Assembly (NCBI RefSeq): GCF_006965485.1
Contig: NZ_CP041360.1
Span: forward strand, 7,544,501-7,608,500
Reading direction: 5' to 3'
Length of the DNA stretch: 64,000 bases
DNA from: Spirosoma sp. KCTC 42546
Lineage (GTDB): Bacteria; Bacteroidota; Bacteroidia; Cytophagales; Spirosomataceae
The translations under genes and the position numbers were made by a program. Below the pieces are notes generated by a model. That model saw nothing but the letters and a program-made list of their open reading frames with translations. It was not told the DNA's origin and searched no databases. Positions 17,082-25,903 of the stretch are shown here, one piece after another (the stretch's first letter is position 1; every line of letters begins with the position of its first letter).

Positions 17082-17786
17082 ATGAATATGGAAGAAAGAA
17101 ACGTAAAACATCCGTTTAAAATTATTCTTGAAAAATATATTTCCGAGATTCTTGTTATTTTTATTGGCATTTCAATTTCCTTTTTCTTTGATGAATGGAG
17201 AGAAAATAGGAAAGATGATGAAACAGTAAAAAAACATTTTACTGTTTTAAGAACAAATTTAATACAAGACACGCTGAAACTAACAGTTATGATAAACCAT
17301 GGTCGTAAATTAGTAAATAGCATCAATAAACTGACTTATTTTAAACTTGATTCAGATATAAAAGATAGTATTAGTTTTCACATTGACAACGCAGGCAGTT
17401 ATCTGGTTTTTAAGCCAAATCAAATGGCTTATGAGGAAATTAGACAAACTGCACATACAAATTTAATCAAAAATGATTCGTTAAAAACGTTATTCTTATC
17501 CTATTATACATCAACAATACCTTATTGTATAGAATGGTGTAAAATAGATGAAACGCACACGATGACACAATTAATTCCAGAAATGAGTAGCTATTTCCCA
17601 GTCGTTATTGACTCATTAAACCTCGTTTCTTCACAAGAAAAGATTAAAGCATTAAGAATAAAAAAATTAAGAAATTTACTTCTAGCAAATGCTGTATATA
17701 AAAAAGAGACTATAAACACTTTTATCTTCACTAAAAAGACAACTATAAATCTTCTTAAAAAAATTGACGATGAATTAAAAAAGTAA
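17082..17786 (+). CDS. DUF6090-like membrane-anchored protein, cassette gene
   Basis: A 234-residue protein with one N-terminal membrane helix (about 22-39, ISEILVIFIGISISFFFDEW) immediately followed by a charged ENRKDDE segment. A long helical domain follows. This layout and the FFFDEWRENRK stretch match the DUF6090 group of Bacteroidota, whose function is unknown. The gene is visibly far more AT-rich than the chromosome around it, with strong use of AAA, ATT and TTA codons, which points to recent transfer. It is the last gene before the array decays. Confidence 0.65.
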   Translation: MNMEERNVKHPFKIILEKYISEILVIFIGISISFFFDEWRENRKDDETVKKHFTVLRTNLIQDTLKLTVMINHGRKLVNSINKLTYFKLDSDIKDSISFHIDNAGSYLVFKPNQMAYEEIRQTAHTNLIKNDSLKTLFLSYYTSTIPYCIEWCKIDETHTMTQLIPEMSSYFPVVIDSLNLVSSQEKIKALRIKKLRNLLLANAVYKKETINTFIFTKKTTINLLKKIDDELKK

Positions 17787-18118
17787 CAAAGTCGGGCAGG
17801 CACCTACATCGCCAGCGACATATAAATTCATTGGCTGTTTGTCCAGATAGCTATTTGTATGTGTTACTGTATTATACTAAAGAAGATCCCCTGTTAAGGT
17901 CAAGAACTACAAAAATTTATTTGTTGAAAATTTACAAACACTAAAAGAGCCAGCCCGAACTGCTGAGGTTGAAAATAAGGTTGATACGTTAGTGACTATA
18001 TATCTGGCTGGTTTTATTATAAAAAAACTGATGAAACGGAATGGATGTGGTCTTTATCAACCAGCCAAGCGTATACAACATAACACGCACTAGTCTACCG
18101 GCGGGTAGGCGTTGAGGG
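17787..18118. other. Degenerate right end of the cassette region
   Basis: It begins with GTCGGGCAGGCACC and CCAGCGACA, a partial echo of the array repeats, with no complete GCGACAGGNNGC. A plus-strand frame without a good start (17881-18093) reads as 70 residues ending in ...KRNGCGLYQPAKR, possibly the tail of a lost gene. No complete gene is seen. Confidence 0.35.
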
Positions 18119-19219
18119 TCAGGCAACCACCTGCGGTATCCACATAGATACGGTCGTTTCACCTTCTGATGGGCTTTCAATGGTTAATCGACCGTGGTTT
18201 AATTCTAAAATCCGTTTAACAATGGATAACCCCAGGCCAAAGCCCTGCTGCTCGTACTTATTTCGATCAAATTGTTTGTAGGGAGCTATCTGATCGCAGT
18301 ATTCTTCCTTAAAGGGTTGTCCTTTATTTGTGAAGGTAAAGCAATAGTCTGTTCCATCAGGCTTGCCCACCAGCCGAACGGTTTGCGTTGAGCCGGAGAA
18401 CTTAACGGCATTATCGAGTAACTCTCCCAAACATATTTTAAGGTTCTCCTCCGAAATCTGGAGCGGAGCGCTTTCCACATCAAGCTGATAGGCAATCTCC
18501 CGGTCCTGCCGATGCTCAACCGCCAGCATGTACGTGTCAGCTAGGGCTGCTGTTATGGTTGCACATCCCGTTGAAAAATAATTATAATCAATATGGAATG
18601 GATCAACCTGCTGCAAGACATCCATTAGTTGAATGTTATCTAATGATCGTTTTAGGCGCAGGCCGCTTAGCTTAATCATTGTCACCATGGATACCGTTTC
18701 TTCGCTATTAAATTGTTGAAAATCATCAATCAATAAGGAAGAAAAGCCAATGATGCCGGCAAGGGCTGTATTATATTCGTGTGCCGTAACGGAGGCTAAG
18801 GTGTGCCGATATTTTTCTAACCGGGTAGTTAAGTCCGCTTTTCGCAAGGCTTCCCGCTGCAAACGACTTGCAATTGTGCGCAGTAAGTTCTCCAGCGTAA
18901 AAGGTTTTGTCAGGTAATCATCTGCCCCCAGATCCATTCCCCGGCGCATATCGGCCAGGTCTGATTTAGCCGTTAGGAATATAAACGGCACCGTAGCAAT
19001 CGACCGATTATTTCGAACTACTTCCAGTACCTGGTATCCATCAACCTCTGGCATCATGATATCACAAAGGATCAGATCGGGTGGTTTCAACATGGCCTGA
19101 CTTATCCCTTCCCGACCATTGGTAGCGGTTTCTACCTGAAATCCCTGCAACATCAGTAGTTCTTCTATGTTTTCCCGTATCTGAACATCGTCTTCAATGA
19201 GTAAGATTTGAGTAGCCAT
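18119..19219 (-). CDS. Receiver-histidine kinase fusion protein
   Basis: A 366-residue protein with an N-terminal receiver domain (about 1-120; acidic E9-D10-D11, phosphoacceptor D53 in LILCDIMMPEVDGY, T in FLTAKS, K in TKPF). A helical linker follows, then a short phosphotransfer-like helix and an ATPase domain (about 245-362; LGELLDNAVKFS, GLGLSIVKRILELNHG). The putative His is in VTAHEYNTALAG, which lacks the usual HExRTPL, so autophosphorylation is uncertain. It follows the giant kinase gene by 4 nt and is likely its partner in one operon. It is probably a response regulator that directly controls an attached ATPase. Confidence 0.8.
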   Translation of the reverse strand: MATQILLIEDDVQIRENIEELLMLQGFQVETATNGREGISQAMLKPPDLILCDIMMPEVDGYQVLEVVRNNRSIATVPFIFLTAKSDLADMRRGMDLGADDYLTKPFTLENLLRTIASRLQREALRKADLTTRLEKYRHTLASVTAHEYNTALAGIIGFSSLLIDDFQQFNSEETVSMVTMIKLSGLRLKRSLDNIQLMDVLQQVDPFHIDYNYFSTGCATITAALADTYMLAVEHRQDREIAYQLDVESAPLQISEENLKICLGELLDNAVKFSGSTQTVRLVGKPDGTDYCFTFTNKGQPFKEEYCDQIAPYKQFDRNKYEQQGFGLGLSIVKRILELNHGRLTIESPSEGETTVSMWIPQVVA

Positions 19220-19223
19220 GCGT

Positions 19224-22200
19224 TCAGTTCTGATTGTGAGGACGTTCGTTTAGTGAGGAAGAAGCAGTAACCAGACCAGGAAGTGTTGGATTGGCTAATT
19301 CAATCGGCAGGACAATAGTACACGTAGTCCCTTTTTTCTCTTCGCTTTCAATGTTAAAATGACCACTATGTAATTGTACAAATTGCCGCGCAATAACCAG
19401 TCCTAAGCCTGTTCCTGGAATACCGTTTGTGTTACTGGCCCGGAAGAATGCCTGAAATAACGTTGAAAGATCCTTAGCTGGTATGCCAATTCCTTCGTCA
19501 ATTACTTGTAAAACAAAGTTATTATCATTGAATAAGATACATAATGATGGATTGGTTCTGGAAAATTTAAACGCATTCGACAACAAGTTAACCATAACAT
19601 GGCTAATCAATTTAGCATCAATAAAAACCTGACGGGGTATTCCTTCTACTGTAAACTGAACAGTGCGGTTATCGCCCCGCTGATTGAAATGAGTAGCAAT
19701 GATTTCTTTGCAAACCGAAACAATATCCACTTGCTTAGGCCTAAAGCTTATTTTCCCCGCTTCAATTCGACCAATGGTCAGAATATCGGTAAGCAAGTTG
19801 CTAAATTGGTCGATCTCTTTTTCGATCACAGCCAGATGCTTTTGAATAGAAACCTGGGCCTTAGCTACCGGCAAATCCAGGTACAACCGAATTAAATCGA
19901 CGCTGGATTGAATTGTTGTGAGCGGGGTTCGAAACTCATGGGAAGCCGTAGAGACAAACTGCGACTTGAGTTGATTCAATTCCTGTTCCCGTGCTAGTGC
20001 CTGCTGTAAAACCAGTTCCTTCTCTTTCTGACTGGTAACATCATTAATAATACCAATTTGCCGAATGGCTGTACCTGCTTCATCGCGAATAATAAAGGTG
20101 CGAACAAATAGCCAGCGCACGGACTTATTCTTCTCTTTTAGACGAAAATACAGCTGACCTTCCTCACCCGCTTTGTACTGCTCAACAAGATGACGAACAG
20201 CTGCCAGATCCTCCTTCAGTACGGTATCCATGAATGAGTACGGATTTTCATGCAGGCGTTCAAAACTGGTATTCCATACCCGCTCGTAAGCTGGGTTAAC
20301 ATAGAGTAGTCGGAATGGATTGGCCGAATGAATCCAAAAAACTTCATCAACATTTTCAGCAATTTCCCGAAATCGCTGTTCACTTTCCCGTAGAGCGGCT
20401 TCGGCCCGTTCCTGTTCGGTCACATCCCAGATCACACCAATACGCCGAATAGGCTTCTCCTGTTCATTTCGAATTACTTTACCACTCGCTTTAACATAAC
20501 GTACTACTCCATCTGGCCGCACAATGCGGGTTACATTCAAAATTGTATCCTCCGGCCATTTAAAATTATGACGTTCCAGAAATGGGGGGCGATCATCGGG
20601 ATGAATCTTGCTCACAAACTCCTGATAACTCAGGTAAGGTCGTCCAGGGGCAAGGCCAAAAATTTCCCATACCCGATCATCCCAGATTACCCGATCATTT
20701 TCCATATCAATTTCCCAAATCCCCTGACCAGCCGCCTGAGTAGCCAGTTTAAGTCGCTGATTTAGGCTTCGTAACTGTATTTCGTTCTCCTGCCGCTCCG
20801 TAATATCACGGGCAGACCCATATACGACATTATCAATACCAATGGCATTCCACTCAATTACTCGATAGTTACCATCTTTTCTACGCATCCGGTTAATCTG
20901 ATTGCGAACCGGTTGCCGGAGAATGTCAATCAGTAAATTTTTATAGACAAACTTCTGCTCATCGGGATGAATCAGGTGTAAGAACAGGATCGATTTCAAC
21001 TCGGCCGCCGAATATCCCAATGTTGCCTGAAAGGCTCGGTTAACCTCCGCAATATTTCCCTCACTATCCGAGATGCAGTGCATATCCAGAGCCCCTTCAA
21101 AGAAGGTATTCAGCTCCTGATTTTTCCGCTGGAGCTTTACTTCGGCTGTTTTTAGAGCAGAGATATCCGTAGAAATTCCTACATAGCCGATAGTGACCCC
21201 ATCGCCATCCTGTAAGGCACTGGCGGCTAACAGGATAGGTACCCGATACCCGACTTTAGTAATAGCCACACATTCGCAATAAAAATAGCCCTGAGTAGCC
21301 AGCGCATCGGCGAAAATATTAGCAAGGGGTAGAGCTTGTTCTCCTAACCGATACGCAATGGTAGGTAGTGGATTGCTAGGAGATCCGGGTTCAAGGTAAG
21401 CCATTCGCCCAATCAGTTCGTCGACCCGGTAGCCTAATAGGTTTTCACTGGCCTGGTTAGCGGTCTGGATTACCCCATGAATGTCTGTCGAGATAATAGC
21501 CTGCCCGGCATGTCTTAAAATTGCCTGGTGCAAAGTCGACAGGCGTCTGATTTCCCCCGTACGTTCCTCTACCCGCTGTTCAAGTTGTTCGGTGTAGTGT
21601 TTAAGCTGGTCATCCAATTGCTGCTGATACAAAACAACGGCTAAAGGACCGGCCAATTCCTGAGCAATTTGCTGGTATTCCTCTGTAAAGAAATGCGGAT
21701 TAATCGATGATAGGGAAAAACCGCCAATGCATTCTTCCTGACGATATAAAGGTATGATAACCAGCGAACGGGAACCTCGCAGGTAGGGATTTATTTCATC
21801 GGGTATACCAGTTGAATCTGTCTCCAGATCAGGATAATAAATGGGTTGATTGGGCTTATGGTTTCGGAGGAACCGCTCATACAAAGAATGAGATGCCACG
21901 GTTAACTCTGGATTCATATCCAGTTTTCCCTCCAATACCCGGCACTTAACTACAATCTGGCCAGTGGCACTATTAATTTGAGACACTGTTATCCGGTTAC
22001 AGGGAACCATGAAATGCATATAGTTCATGGCGATCGACAGCGGAGATTGATCGGCTAGCCGATGGTTAAGCAGTGCCTGATCAATGGCATGTAAGCCTTC
22101 CAGGCGGTGATTGGCACGCTGGATCGCGGCTTCCTGTTTTAAGCGATACAGTACATTAGCAACCAGCGTACTAAAAGTTTCTAAGAGAGAAACGACATTT

Positions 22201-23027
22201 TGATCCCAGGCTTGCGGCTTATTGATTGTATAGAATCCAACAAATCCCTGTGTTTTCTGTTCCTGGAGCAGTGGTATAGCAATCATTGAATTAACCGAAA
22301 TAAACTCAAAAAAGGCTTTTTCATGGATTGACTCTGGACTAAGCTTATCAACCTGCAGGCGAATGGTCTCCCCTTTTTCCAGCGTTGGGCGCATCCAGTC
22401 AAAACATTCTCGGGGTCTGGTCTGAATTTTACTTTTCCTGTAAGCTATGCGCGGAGCACACCACTCGTGGAGGCAGCGTCCTTCCTGGTAGTCGTTTGAA
22501 TAGATGAATACCGACGCTCGCTCGGCACCGATATACTCACTAACCTGACCTAGGGCGTTAACAATATAGTCATCAACCTCTTCGGTTTTTAGGGTTATAA
22601 ACCGACTTGCAACGGCCGACAAAATCGACTCCATGGCCAGATGTCGCTGTAAGTTGTACTCCGACTTTTTCTGTTCGCTCACATCCTGTACGTTAACCAT
22701 CACCAGATCGTCCAGACGGGTTAAGGTAACATCATGCCATACAGTTTCTCCATCCAGCCGATACTGTTTTAGCAGCCGTTGTGCTTCGCCCGTTTGCAGA
22801 ACGGCTACCAGCGGATGAAAGAAATCATTTTCCAGAGTTGGCTCATAGACTTTTCTGACGATATGACCAACCAGTTCCTCCTTCGTTTGCCGAAGCAGGT
22901 GAGCAAACGCCGTATTGACTCGCCGATAACAGAAATCGGTTACTTCGCACTGGCTATTCCGGACAGGCTCTAGAAAAGCGACACCCTGCAACGACGCATC
23001 AAACCAAAATTCTAAAAGTTTCTCCAT
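19224..23027 (-). CDS. Multi-PAS/GAF sensor histidine kinase
   Basis: About 1267 residues, with no membrane segment. Reading order: a PAS domain (about 1-130), two GAF domains (about 150-300 and 320-470), a coiled coil containing EQLEQRVEERTGEIRRL, then four further PAS/PAC units. The kinase core follows, with the H box FVSTASHEFRTPL and an ATPase domain with N, G1 (DEGIGI) and G2 (GTGLGLVIARQFV) boxes. It is a cytoplasmic sensor with many ligand slots, so the signal cannot be predicted. A TTG at 23120 could add 31 codons, but the ATG at 23027 begins at the first PAS domain. Flanking regulator genes make a three-gene signalling cluster. Confidence 0.85.
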   Translation of the reverse strand: MEKLLEFWFDASLQGVAFLEPVRNSQCEVTDFCYRRVNTAFAHLLRQTKEELVGHIVRKVYEPTLENDFFHPLVAVLQTGEAQRLLKQYRLDGETVWHDVTLTRLDDLVMVNVQDVSEQKKSEYNLQRHLAMESILSAVASRFITLKTEEVDDYIVNALGQVSEYIGAERASVFIYSNDYQEGRCLHEWCAPRIAYRKSKIQTRPRECFDWMRPTLEKGETIRLQVDKLSPESIHEKAFFEFISVNSMIAIPLLQEQKTQGFVGFYTINKPQAWDQNVVSLLETFSTLVANVLYRLKQEAAIQRANHRLEGLHAIDQALLNHRLADQSPLSIAMNYMHFMVPCNRITVSQINSATGQIVVKCRVLEGKLDMNPELTVASHSLYERFLRNHKPNQPIYYPDLETDSTGIPDEINPYLRGSRSLVIIPLYRQEECIGGFSLSSINPHFFTEEYQQIAQELAGPLAVVLYQQQLDDQLKHYTEQLEQRVEERTGEIRRLSTLHQAILRHAGQAIISTDIHGVIQTANQASENLLGYRVDELIGRMAYLEPGSPSNPLPTIAYRLGEQALPLANIFADALATQGYFYCECVAITKVGYRVPILLAASALQDGDGVTIGYVGISTDISALKTAEVKLQRKNQELNTFFEGALDMHCISDSEGNIAEVNRAFQATLGYSAAELKSILFLHLIHPDEQKFVYKNLLIDILRQPVRNQINRMRRKDGNYRVIEWNAIGIDNVVYGSARDITERQENEIQLRSLNQRLKLATQAAGQGIWEIDMENDRVIWDDRVWEIFGLAPGRPYLSYQEFVSKIHPDDRPPFLERHNFKWPEDTILNVTRIVRPDGVVRYVKASGKVIRNEQEKPIRRIGVIWDVTEQERAEAALRESEQRFREIAENVDEVFWIHSANPFRLLYVNPAYERVWNTSFERLHENPYSFMDTVLKEDLAAVRHLVEQYKAGEEGQLYFRLKEKNKSVRWLFVRTFIIRDEAGTAIRQIGIINDVTSQKEKELVLQQALAREQELNQLKSQFVSTASHEFRTPLTTIQSSVDLIRLYLDLPVAKAQVSIQKHLAVIEKEIDQFSNLLTDILTIGRIEAGKISFRPKQVDIVSVCKEIIATHFNQRGDNRTVQFTVEGIPRQVFIDAKLISHVMVNLLSNAFKFSRTNPSLCILFNDNNFVLQVIDEGIGIPAKDLSTLFQAFFRASNTNGIPGTGLGLVIARQFVQLHSGHFNIESEEKKGTTCTIVLPIELANPTLPGLVTASSSLNERPHNQN

Positions 23028-23142
23028 GTCTAACCAGGGTAACCTAGTCGACTGGACTAGCACGCTTTCGATGTAGGCCCAGCTGATTTTATCGCTTCTG
23101 ATCAATTCGTATAAAATCAATAGACCTTAAATTGAACGAACA

Positions 23143-23886
23143 CTAACCAGCCAACCATTCTTTAAAAGACCGAAACCGCGCTTTAGGTAAGATGACCTCC
23201 TGAGGTTTTCCGCCAATACTGACAAACAAACAGTATTTACCTTTATCCCAGTAGGAATATTTCTGAACACTTTTCCGATGCAGAATGACATTTCGGTTAA
23301 CCCTAAAAAATTGCTTTCGGTCGAGCTTAGTCGTTAAGGTATCCAAACTCATATCCAGTTGAAAGGTGCCCAGTGGGTGCCACACAAAATACCCTCTTTT
23401 GTGGGTGAAGAAGTAAGCGCACTCCTCCGTCGATAGGATCATATGCCCTTTATCATCGCGACCACGGATGGTTTTTAAATGACTGGTAGAGGGAACCAAA
23501 TTAACTTGCTGTTGCTGGTTCCTTTTGAGTCGACTGTCAATCGCATTTAACAGATCGTTTACCTGAAATGGCTTGGTCAGGTAATCATCGGCGCCTAAAC
23601 CCATTCCTTGCCGCAAATCCATCATATCTGCTTTGGCAGTCAAAAAGATAAATGGGATATGAGCGATATCTGGATTGGCTCGTATAGTTTCCAGAACCTG
23701 GTAGCCGTCCATATTGGCCATCATAATATCACACACGATCAGATTGGGTTGCCATTCTTTAGCCTCATGGATTCCTTGTATGCCATCCTCAGCCGTCCTT
23801 ACTTCATAACCATTGGCGGTTAACAGTTCGGCTAAGTTTTCCCGTATCTGCGCTACATCCTCAATGACCAGTAGTTGAATTGACAT
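23143..23886 (-). CDS. Response regulator with LytTR DNA-binding domain
   Basis: A 247-residue protein: receiver domain (about 1-120, D53 in LIVCDIMMANMDGY, K in TKPF) and a C-terminal LytTR domain (about 150-245; the FFRVNRNVILH stretch is typical). The receiver is clearly paralogous to that of the fusion protein encoded at 18119-19219. It lies upstream of the giant kinase in the same direction, with 115 nt between it and the preferred kinase start, so it is probably the transcriptional output of this cluster. A matching promoter lies about 230 nt upstream. Confidence 0.88.
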   Translation of the reverse strand: MSIQLLVIEDVAQIRENLAELLTANGYEVRTAEDGIQGIHEAKEWQPNLIVCDIMMANMDGYQVLETIRANPDIAHIPFIFLTAKADMMDLRQGMGLGADDYLTKPFQVNDLLNAIDSRLKRNQQQQVNLVPSTSHLKTIRGRDDKGHMILSTEECAYFFTHKRGYFVWHPLGTFQLDMSLDTLTTKLDRKQFFRVNRNVILHRKSVQKYSYWDKGKYCLFVSIGGKPQEVILPKARFRSFKEWLAG

Positions 23887-24119
23887 GTGTGAATAATAAA
23901 CAATAGAGTATCACAGATCGCTTTTTACTTAGGTAGGCAGTTTGGATAAGAACAAGAACCTTTGCGCTAGCGATATGCTTACAATAAACCCAATAAAATT
24001 TGTTGAGTGCCTGGCGTGCTTGCAGGTAGTTACGCTGAAACCGTTTCGTAGGCCTGAAGAACTACTATAGGCCGGTTGAAAAGAAAATTAGATACTTACG
24101 GGCTAGTAGAGCAAGAACG

Positions 24120-24150
24120 CAAATGTACATAAACAGCACTTCAAAAACAA
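24120..24150 (-). promoter_or_regulatory. Bacteroidota-type promoter for the LytTR regulator cluster
   Basis: On the minus strand: TTG (24150-24148), 20 nt, TACATTTG (24127-24120). The leader to the regulator start at 23886 would be about 225 nt. Nothing else is recognisable in the gene-free stretch 23887-24258. Confidence 0.5.
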
Positions 24151-24258
24151 TTAGTTTACCTACCATCCAACAGGCAATAAAACGAACATAGATCATTACA
24201 AAAATTCATTGCAAGTTTACATCCCTTTAGCCGCAATAGGCTGGTTTTGCTCAACAGG

Positions 24259-25110
24259 TTACGGATACATATATCCGATTGTTTTGATATCTGTTGCAGA
24301 CAAACCCTGACGTTGACCTATAAACGTTGAGCCGTCTTTTTTGGTCATCGTAGGTAGGCCATTTTTAGAGAAATCATACGAACCATACAGCATGACCGAC
24401 CCAAAATCCAACCCACCCCCAGAATCAAACCCATCCATACCCCGCTGAGCATAGGTCTGAAAATCCGGTTCGTAACCGGTCTGGATATTGCCCGTATGGA
24501 TGTTTACATACACATCCCGATCCACCCGCGACTGTTCGTGCCACAACCCCACCGTGTGCCCAATCTCATGAATCGTATTACCTGTTGTGCAGCCACTGGC
24601 CAGGTTGATATACTGCTGACTCCCGGCATAGCCCACATTGGAGGAACAACCTGAGCCAACCCGAAACAAAACATAGCCGCGTTGCGTGGTACGGGGAACA
24701 AAGCGAATGGGGGTGTTGGCTTCCCAGTGGGCCATGGCATCGGTGACCCGAGCCTGATTGGGCAGTGCCGGGTCAATGGTGTAATAGACGATTTTGTTGG
24801 GCCATCGGAGTGATGTTTTGACTCGTCCGGTTCCCTGGGTGTGGAGTTCGGAAGGTTGCTTAAGGTTATCGGGCAGCAGCAGGATATCGCTCTGGAAGAC
24901 AGCCTGATCGCCCACAAGGAAGTATCTGATGGGTTCTCCGTTAAGGAGACCAGTTGTCAGAACGCCCCGCTGGTTAGGAAATGCCTCTTCAGGACGGGTA
25001 GAAATGGACACTGGTGAGATTTGGAAGGCCTTTTCTGCCTGATTTTGTGAGCAACTCAGGAGAGTTGTGGCAAACATACAGACCAGCGAGAAAGTATAGC
25101 TAATTTTCAT
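24259..25110 (-). CDS. Astacin-type (M12A) zinc metalloprotease, lipoprotein
   Basis: A 283-residue protein with a lipoprotein signal (Cys20 in LLSCSQ). The catalytic signature HEIGHTVGLWHEQSR (181-195) gives three zinc-binding His residues and catalytic Glu182, and SVMLYGSYDFS corresponds to the Met-turn (SxMxY) with the fifth ligand Tyr. The propeptide region (about 21-95) precedes the catalytic domain, as in bacterial astacin-like enzymes. It should be an exported or surface-anchored endopeptidase. Its start overlaps the end of a small receiver-like ORF by 11 nt, so both may be cotranscribed. Confidence 0.88.
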   Translation of the reverse strand: MKISYTFSLVCMFATTLLSCSQNQAEKAFQISPVSISTRPEEAFPNQRGVLTTGLLNGEPIRYFLVGDQAVFQSDILLLPDNLKQPSELHTQGTGRVKTSLRWPNKIVYYTIDPALPNQARVTDAMAHWEANTPIRFVPRTTQRGYVLFRVGSGCSSNVGYAGSQQYINLASGCTTGNTIHEIGHTVGLWHEQSRVDRDVYVNIHTGNIQTGYEPDFQTYAQRGMDGFDSGGGLDFGSVMLYGSYDFSKNGLPTMTKKDGSTFIGQRQGLSATDIKTIGYMYP

Positions 25111-25393
25111 GATCAGTAAGGTTAGAGGTAAAAAAAGAGCTTAGTAAACGTTCACTGTTTTTTATAGTACGGCTGGGTTTGATAAAGAAAGTCATGCAGC
25201 CCAGATCAGTGCAGCGATTTATGTCTGCTGACCTGGCCGATGTACTATAGATGATAATTGAAATAGACTTAAAGCCAGAGTCTCGCTTGAGCAGACGCAG
25301 TACCTCATAATCGGTGAGCAGGGGCATCTGCCAGTAGTGCTCATCCCGGTCATCATCAACCATGTAAATCGGAGGGTTCTGATAGTTATTCAT
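25100..25393 (-). pseudogene. Receiver-domain protein with internal deletion
   Basis: 97 residues. It begins like a CheY-type receiver (IYMVDDDRDEHYW, with the acidic DDD cluster). It then jumps directly to MPLLTDYEVLRLLKRDSG, the part that normally follows the phosphoacceptor Asp (usually ...DxxMPxxxGxE). About 45 residues, including that Asp, are missing while the frame stays open. The later T/S (IIIYSTSA) and K (FIKPS) positions remain. It overlaps the protease start by 11 nt. Either it is a recently deleted gene or a shortened receiver-like protein; it cannot work as a normal phosphoreceiver. Confidence 0.65.
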
Positions 25394-25903
25394 ATGGTAG
25401 GTAGTAGACAGTCGATCCCTAGTAAACCTACCAGGAGCAGTAATACGAACCTACCAGGCAGGCTAAGCTTCTGTGTGAGATCACTATTTTCTTAGACGAA
25501 ATGACCTAAATAATCAAAAGAAAAACATGTGGTATTCACATTTTAATTATACACAACATAATACTATTACTCTCCTGGCAATGGCTGTAATCCAACAGAC
25601 TTTATTAAACGTTTGCGCAATTAGGATACCTCGTAAAATCCACTACACATCTTTCGAAACGTGTTCTACCTATCGACTAACCAAGCCCTATTGATTTATT
25701 TTAGTAACATTATAGTTACGTTTTATCAAATAAATCAATCAATAATTACTGCAAAACTATAATTGAAAATATTGTTATATCTAGACCACATCATCCAGAT
25801 GCATGATTTTAATCATAGGATTTTAGCACTATTTTTTATTCACTTTCGATTAGTAGTTTTTTTTAAGGCCTATTCTTGCTAGATTTTGTACTCTATATAT
25901 ACT
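25394..25903. other. AT-rich divergent intergenic region
   Basis: 510 nt without a credible gene between two divergently transcribed signalling-related genes. It is AT-rich. I looked for TANNTTTG elements in both directions and found none with a properly spaced TTG. Confidence 0.5.

Noticed and set aside
13736..17830. A CRISPR array
   Set aside because: The repeats are irregularly spaced, long and structured, and enclose ORFs; there are no short regular spacers and no cas genes.
17881..18093. A coding fragment in the right end of the cassette region
   Set aside because: The frame is open for 70 codons but has no suitable start codon before its last part and no family signal.
13285..18118. 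A tRNA-targeted integrative element with flanking att duplication
   Set aside because: I looked for a second copy of the 3' part of the tRNA at the right end of the accessory region and found none; no integrase is present, so a cassette array explains it better.
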